A stretch of DNA of 64,000 nt from Schistocerca nitens (taxonomy: Eukaryota; Arthropoda; Insecta; Orthoptera; Acrididae): assembly GCF_023898315.1 (NCBI RefSeq), contig NC_064615.1, forward strand, positions 736,853,450 through 736,917,449, given 5' to 3'. Below, piece after piece: positions 58,122 through 64,000 of this stretch. Both the position numbers and the translations under genes were made by a program. Below the pieces are notes generated by a model, which searched no databases, was not told the DNA's origin, and saw only the letters and a list, made by a program, of their open reading frames with translations. Numbering within the stretch: the stretch's first letter is position 1; every line of letters begins with the position of its first letter.

Positions 58122-58840
58122 CTGGTCAACAGCAAAAAATTATTGAGACTGCATATCATCATATCACTCTGTGTATGGCAATGCCATTCTGTATACGGAA
58201 AAAGCGTGCTAGTCGACCCACTAGGAGAACACTACAGTCGAGATTATTCCAGAAAGAACTTTGTCCAAATTCCAATCCATCTACAGATAATTCTATCATA
58301 TTGGAACTTAACACGTTTAATGAGCATTTAATGATTCCATCATCAACCACTATTGCTAGACGAATGTACGTTGTAAATGATACCAAACCCGATTTTGAAT
58401 CTATTCGGTGTCAGTGTCCAGTAACTTGTGTGTTAGTTGCCTTGTTGCTCATCTGCCGGTGTACACAGTATGTCGACGGAATTACTTCATAATGTAGCCT
58501 CTGCGGGCGCCTTAAACACTGACGTTTCAGTTTTGCATTCAAGGGTAGTCCCACTGCTCCGCTGTCTCTATTACATGGTGTTGTTACACTGTCTAGAGTT
58601 GGCAAGGGCAGGAGATGGTTAGATACTAAAATAATGTAGCCGAGAGTATAACAAATATGATATTTACTGTCGAGGCACCCAGTCCCTTCCTGATCGGTAA
58701 TACACGAATAAAGGGAATGGTAACTAATTATGTCTGGCACCTTGAAATTTGCAAGAGAAGTCGGAAGACGTTGATCTCAGGTACACGACTTCCCATACGC
58801 ACCCTTACGAGACGTCCATCGATCTTACTTACATTTAAAA

Positions 58841-59041
58841 AAAATTGTTCGTATGGCTCTGGGCACTATGGAACTTAACATCTATGGTCATCAGTTCCTT
58901 ACAACTTAGAACTACTTGAACCTAACTAACCTAAGGACATCACACACGTCCATGCCCGAGGCAGGATTCGAACCTGCGACCGTAGCGGTCGCACGGTTCC
59001 AGACTGAAGCGCCTAGAACCGCTCGGCCACACCGGCCGGCG
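58841..59041 (-). repeat. tRNA-derived SINE (type A), full length
   Basis: Tail left (diverged: AATTGTTCGTATGGCTCTGG), head right (ending ACACCGGCCGGC). The target duplication CTTACATTTAAAA / CTTACATTTTAAA is at 58828-58840 and 59042-59054. Confidence 0.95.
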
Positions 59042-59177
59042 CTTACATTTTAAAGATGGGTGAACAAAGATTAAACTACTTATCTGATCTGCAGCTTTCC
59101 TTTCACCGTTTTTTCTCGAAATTTGAGACTTTATTGTAAAAAACAATAAAAAATACGATTCAAAGCATTGGCCATCG

Positions 59178-60110
59178 ATGACCACTACTTTCTCCCCTCT
59201 TTCTGACAGCATATTACCTTCACCAAACCATATCCTGAACCAACCCACCCTTTTCCTACATCTCCTCTCCTTGGAGCACCTTCTGATGCAATGCAATAAC
59301 AAGGAAGTCCACACGCGACGGAATAAAAAAATGGTTCAAATGGCTCGGAGCACTATGGGACTTAACATCTGCGAACCTGTGATGTAAGCCACATGTGCTA
59401 ATCACAGATTTACAAACTAATAAGTTGGTGTATGTTCTTAAAGTGAAATTTATCTAATTCGATTTCATTCTCTCCTTTCTGCTATAGCCTTTCATTAACA
59501 CAGTTCCAGGTAACCTGAGGGCTAACGAATTCATAGAACTACTATATGACAGAATTGATATTTCGAAATATTGGTCAGCACAGCTCCTTGACAGAATCGT
59601 CACATACGTTCCTCACGCTACCTAGGGTCTACATGCAGCAAGGACCTTCCTTAAGACTAAAGCTTGACACAAAACTAGTGTCGAATGCACACCTCCATAC
59701 TATCCAACACAGAGCCCGAAACCAACAACAACTATTAGATCTACTTATATATACCGCGTGTGGTATCTACATTCTTCTACATTACTGCAACCCAAAAATC
59801 ACTCATGTATCCCATCGCACAACATGTCGATATTAGTTAGACTCTGTCTCTGCTAAATTCTACACTCTTTGAAGTTCTAATACACGTGCACCCATCCCCT
59901 GCTCACTTTCAGCATTCGCCTACATTCCCCATCCCATATCCTGTATCACTTACCCCTTTCCTACACCTACTCTGGTTGGACTACCTTCAGACCCAATACA
60001 TTAATAAGGAAACCGACTCTCAGCAGCCAATATTCTACCCCCTAATCATCAACCCAGCTGTCCTGTTACGCCAGTACATTTAAAGGAGCCCCAGGATTTA
60101 TCGATGTTCT
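59178..60110 (+). repeat. Unrecognised C/T-rich repeat relic with two direct subunits
   Basis: Segments at about 59215-59310 and 59935-60020 share an order of CCTTTTCCTACA-CT, then CTCTCCTTGGA or TCTGGTTGGA, then ACCTTC-GA, then AATAACAAGGAA or TTAATAAGGAAA. Between them one frame (59546-59836) reads SSLTESSHTFLTLPRVYMQQ and AHLHTIQHRARNQQQLLDLL. I do not recognise this protein. It looks like a repeat-borne reading frame, not a host exon. Confidence 0.35.
59325..59372 (-). repeat. SINE (type A) tail fragment
   Basis: AAAAAAATGGTTCAAATGGC to GGGACTTAACATC: only the last 48 bp of the type A SINE. No target duplication was identified. Confidence 0.85.
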
Positions 60111-60425
60111 ATCACCAGAATTTCAACCAACTCCCTCTAAACAACGATGAACTAGACATACTCTTTCTTGCACCCACATTCCACAACGCCACCCCCTCAC
60201 AACATATTTCTTTTTCATCCCTGCTCCATCTTCTCCATCAGTAACTGCTAGTAATTCTATGACTTTCGACAGGACCTCATTGTAGTGCTCAACATTCCTT
60301 CTCCATCCTGAATATTATTATTCTCGTTCGTCACCAGCATTACTATTACACCAAAGTAGTATCAACATAACTTCTGATTGCATTTTAACTTTTCTGTAAA
60401 TTCGTAGCAGATTTCAGAATTTATA

Positions 60426-60602
60426 AAAAATGGTTCAAATGGCTCTGAGCACTATGGGACTTAACTTCTGTGGTCATCAGTGCCCTATAACTTAGAACTA
60501 CTTAAACCTAACTAACCTAAGGACATCACACACATCCATGCCCGAGGCAGGATTCGAACCTGCGACCGTAGCAGTCACGCGGTTCCGGACTGCGCGCCCA
60601 GA
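60426..60602 (-). repeat. tRNA-derived SINE (type A), slightly head-truncated
   Basis: Tail left, B box present, and the head stops at GCGCGCCCAGA, short of the A box. The target duplication CAGAATTTATA is at 60415-60425 and 60603-60613. Confidence 0.94.
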
Positions 60603-60613
60603 CAGAATTTATA

Positions 60614-63261
60614 TTTCAAATCACTACATAGTAATTAAACAGATAACATTTAAATGGTGCAAGTACGTTACTGCTTAGTGACAAAAATGAACTCTCCAAC
60701 ACTAAGTCTCTAAATGCTTATTCGTCTTTTCTTTTTTCCTCCTGCATGCTGGACCAGAGGTTCCTGCCATCATGACGATGGAAGGAGGTTCCACACATCA
60801 AGCTATAGCTCCATTTCTCATTTTGTTATTTTACTTCTAAAGAATATATGAAATACCACATTACATCAAGTAATATATGAATTAATATAATGTATGGTCC
60901 ATGGGTCCCTGAAGAATCCTTGTCGATAAGAGATTGTAATGTTTGAAGATTGAATGAATGTCAATTTTGCACCTTACGTGAGAGATTTTATGTGTTTTAA
61001 CAAGTAGATGAATATATCACCTGGCATACTTCAGCGATTATGAGGAGATTTGTTTATTAAAATGTACAATATATAACGCAAAGGGATGACACTCGATTCG
61101 ATGGTATTAACACACTGAACCCAAATCCCACACATCGATGAGCAAAATGTGAAAAAAGCTGCTGGAGGAAACGTTTTAGTTTGGGGGCAGATGCGAGTTG
61201 CGCGGTCACAGCCCTAGTACAATGGAAGACTTTTAAGAAAGGGGTTGGTGACCCGCGGCAAGAGGGGCAGTGAACGCGCCAGGCAATACATTGAGGAGAG
61301 CAGGTAGTGGGCCAGCACTGCTTGATATGGAGAAATTCTTTAGAAAACTGCATTGGGGAATTTCCAGATGGATACAAACAGACGAGCGACACTGATGATC
61401 ACGTGAAATGCCTGTGGTGAGCTCGTGATGTACGCATGTAACTTTTAGGTGTCAGGAGCGGGCACAAAATGTCCGTTTGACTGGAATAAACTTGGAAGGA
61501 GTAGACAGGGACGAAATTCCGATGCAGTTTGAAGGTAGGAACATTGTGAGTGGCAGAAGTAGTTTCCACAAGATGAAAGGAACACTCCCATTGGTCTGAA
61601 AAAGCCATGACGTGAAACACAAAAGGAGACAGGTGGGGAACTGATTGCTACAAAAGACACAAGCCCCAAAACTTAGTGGGCTCTCTGAACCAGCTTCAAG
61701 TGTAGAACAGGGCGCATCAAACTCTGTACGATGCCAAAAGAGGAATTTTGTGTGAACACTAAGTTCACTTTGGCTGACATTCAGCTAGAAATTAGCTGAA
61801 GAGTCGTTGAGCTCCAACAGCAGAGAAACGAAACAGCCACTTAGTTAACTGATATTGTGAGAACTTAGGGGACATTGTAGTATACACACTACTCCAACTA
61901 CGCACTTGTATATCGCCATATTTTCGGACTAAGGATGAGCGCATGTTTTCTCGCCTAATGAGAAACATAGGACAGTTTCTGCTGATCAAATCAGTAAAGA
62001 TTTTGATTAGCTTTTTTATAGCATTTTCAGATGGCGAGAGCAGCCCTGCAGTCGACAGCTCATTGCATCTAAGGTAAATGCTGCTAGCAGAGGTTTAAGT
62101 ATGTTGTTTCACCAGCCTGCATACGCTGTGAACCTTGAGTAACCTTTTGTTCATCTTGTCTCAAAAAAATAACCATCCTCCGCAGACTTGATTGTTATCC
62201 TAAATAGTACCGAACTTAGAAACGGAATCGGATGATTTGTCGTAATATTGACCAACATCAACTTGTAGAGAACCTTCTATTTAAATCTGATATTGTCGTA
62301 CTTATGTCTAAACAGGACATAATGCGTTATCTTGACAACTGTCCTGTCACAACCTATGTAAATTTGTGTACTTCTTTGACAATAATTCTGAAATTAAACA
62401 AATTACGTACAGCTAAACACCAATGTACTCTGTCCTAGAATAAGGGTCCACTCCTAACCACAGTCACTCATTCTAGAGACGCTAACGCACTCAAAGGGTG
62501 TTTTTGATTTCTGACAAACGTGAAATGGAGTGGAGTGTCGGAAGTTCATTTTGTTGGTGCATTCGGGTAGGGCTATTGGTGTACTGATGGAAATTATGGT
62601 TTTCAAATGTAGATTGTCGAAAGTTCTGCAATGGGAGTTGATCCATGTTTATCAATTAATGATGAGGACTGTCAGTTACTATAATCAAACAAGGGTTACA
62701 AATAATATACCTTAACTGGTTCCAAATTCGAATGATTGCTCAGAATAAATAAGAATCCATTACTCATCACAGGAGAATGAGTGGACTTGCAGATAATAAT
62801 TGTGGTCTTCTGGAAGGAAAAGACTGTAAAAGGTATCACAGAACAGTCCAATCGAATAAGAAATAGTGTTAACTGGCTATTAACTGTGAAGTTAACTTGG
62901 TGGTGATGATTGCATTAGAAGATAGTAAAAGAAAGAGAACACCAAAGAGTAAAATCATGGCCGAGAGGACACCATATAGGGACTAATTAATTAATCTGAA
63001 ACAACATGCCTATCACCCTGTATGAATTTCATACATCGTACAGCTGTGAAGTTTACATCACTTGCAGGAGGCGAGGTGCAATGAGGTCGCAGATGGAGAT
63101 GGACGCTGGCTTGGAGTGCCCCATCTGCTCACATGTTCATTGCTCCTCTTCAAGTCCAGGGCTTCGAATCTGCATCAGCCCCAGCCATCGACTACCTCTC
63201 TGCAGCTCCTAACGCTCAAGTGTCCCTCTCTCTACCACTAGCGGTGAAGAAGTAGCCTCAT
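60614..63261. other. Sequence to the right of the carboxypeptidase exon, unassigned
   Basis: This would be intron or upstream sequence of the minus-strand carboxypeptidase. I searched the minus-strand frames for S10 motifs (GESYAG, NPxGxGxS, WxQPxGxGFS) and saw none. The minus frame at 61057-61392 (111 codons) has no motif I recognise. Confidence 0.45.
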
Positions 63262-63745
63262 ACATTGTATTGCATGTATTGTGAGTTAACCGTGGACATA
63301 GAAACGACGGATAGGCTGCGTCCCCGCCGCAGCCGCAGTGGTCCACAACCCCCAGAACGACTACCGCAGTCCACTTCACCCCTCCGCCGCCCCACACCGA
63401 ACCCAGGGTTATTGTGTGGTTCAGCCCCCAGTGAATACCCCCAGGGAATGTCTCACACCAGACGAGTGTAACTCTATGTTTGCGTGGTAGAGTAATGGTG
63501 GTGTACGCAAACGTGGAGAACTTGCTTGCGCAGCAATCGGCGACATAATGTAGCTGAGACTGAATAATGGTAACCAGCCCGCATTGGCCGAGACAGATGG
63601 AAAACCGCCTAAAAACCATCCACAGACTGGCCGACTCACCGGATCTCGACACAAGTCCTCCTGGCGGATTCGTGTCGGGGACCAGACACTCCTTCCCACT
63701 CTGGCAAGCCATGCGTTAGACTGCTCGGCTAACCGGGTGGGCTGA
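63262..63745 (-). repeat. Long tRNA-derived SINE (type D)
   Basis: On the minus strand the head begins AGCCCACCCGGTTAGCCGAG, with a B-box-like GACACGAATCC. The body includes TGGTTTTTAGGCGGTTTTCC and a GC-rich 3' part (GCGGCTGCGGCGGGGACGCA). It shares the TAAAAACCA-CC core with the copy at 56095. The length of about 480 bp suggests a composite element. Confidence 0.65.
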
Positions 63746-64000
63746 CCTGATACGTTACTCTCCAGCTCTTTCGTGGGTCGAGCCCACCAAAACTGCCACA
63801 TTTGGCCAATTCTGAGTTCGTATACTTTACTTCTCCAACCCGAAAACTCCTAACAGTTTTATTCTGGAAGGTTCTGCGTCAAGTTTTGGAAGACTACGAG
63901 CGCCGACCTACCACAGCATCTCGTTCCAAAAACTGATTGCCTCCCTGTGGCTGATAGCCGATGCCAAACATTACGAGCCCCGTCCTCTCTAAAGCCGTCC

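Noticed and set aside
61057-61392. 111-codon minus frame as an upstream carboxypeptidase exon
   Set aside because: It has no S10 motif and no acceptor/donor pair in a matching phase.

Overview
The window reads as nuclear DNA from an insect with a large genome. It has multi-kilobase introns, GT-AG splice sites, no operon structure, and dense Tc1/mariner, LINE, Penelope and tRNA-derived SINE sequence. The repeat types, above all the short tRNA-headed SINEs found about a dozen times, look like those of grasshoppers and locusts (Schistocerca-like). That assignment is inference from recognition; no database was searched.

Only two host genes are visible, both partial. (1) A plus-strand carboxylesterase (alpha/beta hydrolase, COE family). 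Its last six coding exons lie at 435-634, 4629-4794, 10302-10483, 13220-13349, 16641-16761 and 19945-20101, with matching splice phases and AATAAA at 20271. The 5' exons, including the one for the nucleophilic serine, lie left of the window. (2) A minus-strand S10 serine carboxypeptidase (CPVL or vitellogenic-like). Its last two coding exons are at 57925-58121, carrying the catalytic-Asp motif, and 53048-53198, carrying the catalytic-His motif. No earlier exons were found in the 5.9 kb to the right, so they lie in unrecognised sequence or beyond the window.

Nearly everything else recognisable is mobile DNA. The esterase introns hold several Tc1-like relics, an RTE-type LINE relic, a Tc1-like element with an intact 340-codon transposase (11397-12818), a 524-bp deletion derivative of it (13528-14051), a MITE (15352-15832) and a likely related coding element (17172-18671). 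Downstream lie a Tc1 relic (22834-23923) and a CR1-type LINE (about 25080-29125). The LINE has an SGNH-hydrolase ORF1 split by a SINE, and an ORF2 whose endonuclease is interrupted by a 209-bp inverted duplication.

From 29 to 42 kb there is mostly unassigned AT-rich DNA, tandem-repeat relics, a decayed Mutator-like element (about 34923-37500) and a 35-bp-arm hairpin. From 42.6 to 50 kb there is a deleted mariner-like element with a SINE inside, a LINE relic, and a three-layer nest: mariner-like element (45414-50003) > Penelope-like retroelement with inverted terminal repeats and hammerhead-like motifs > SINE. From 50 to 64 kb there are many SINEs, a SINE inside a SINE, a possible solo LTR and a deleted mariner element close to the carboxypeptidase exon.

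I found no clearly new cellular system. The strongest leads are the intact transposase with its exact deletion derivative, SINEs that share a body but carry different tRNA heads, the inverted duplication inside the LINE, and the ribozyme-like motifs in the Penelope terminal repeats.
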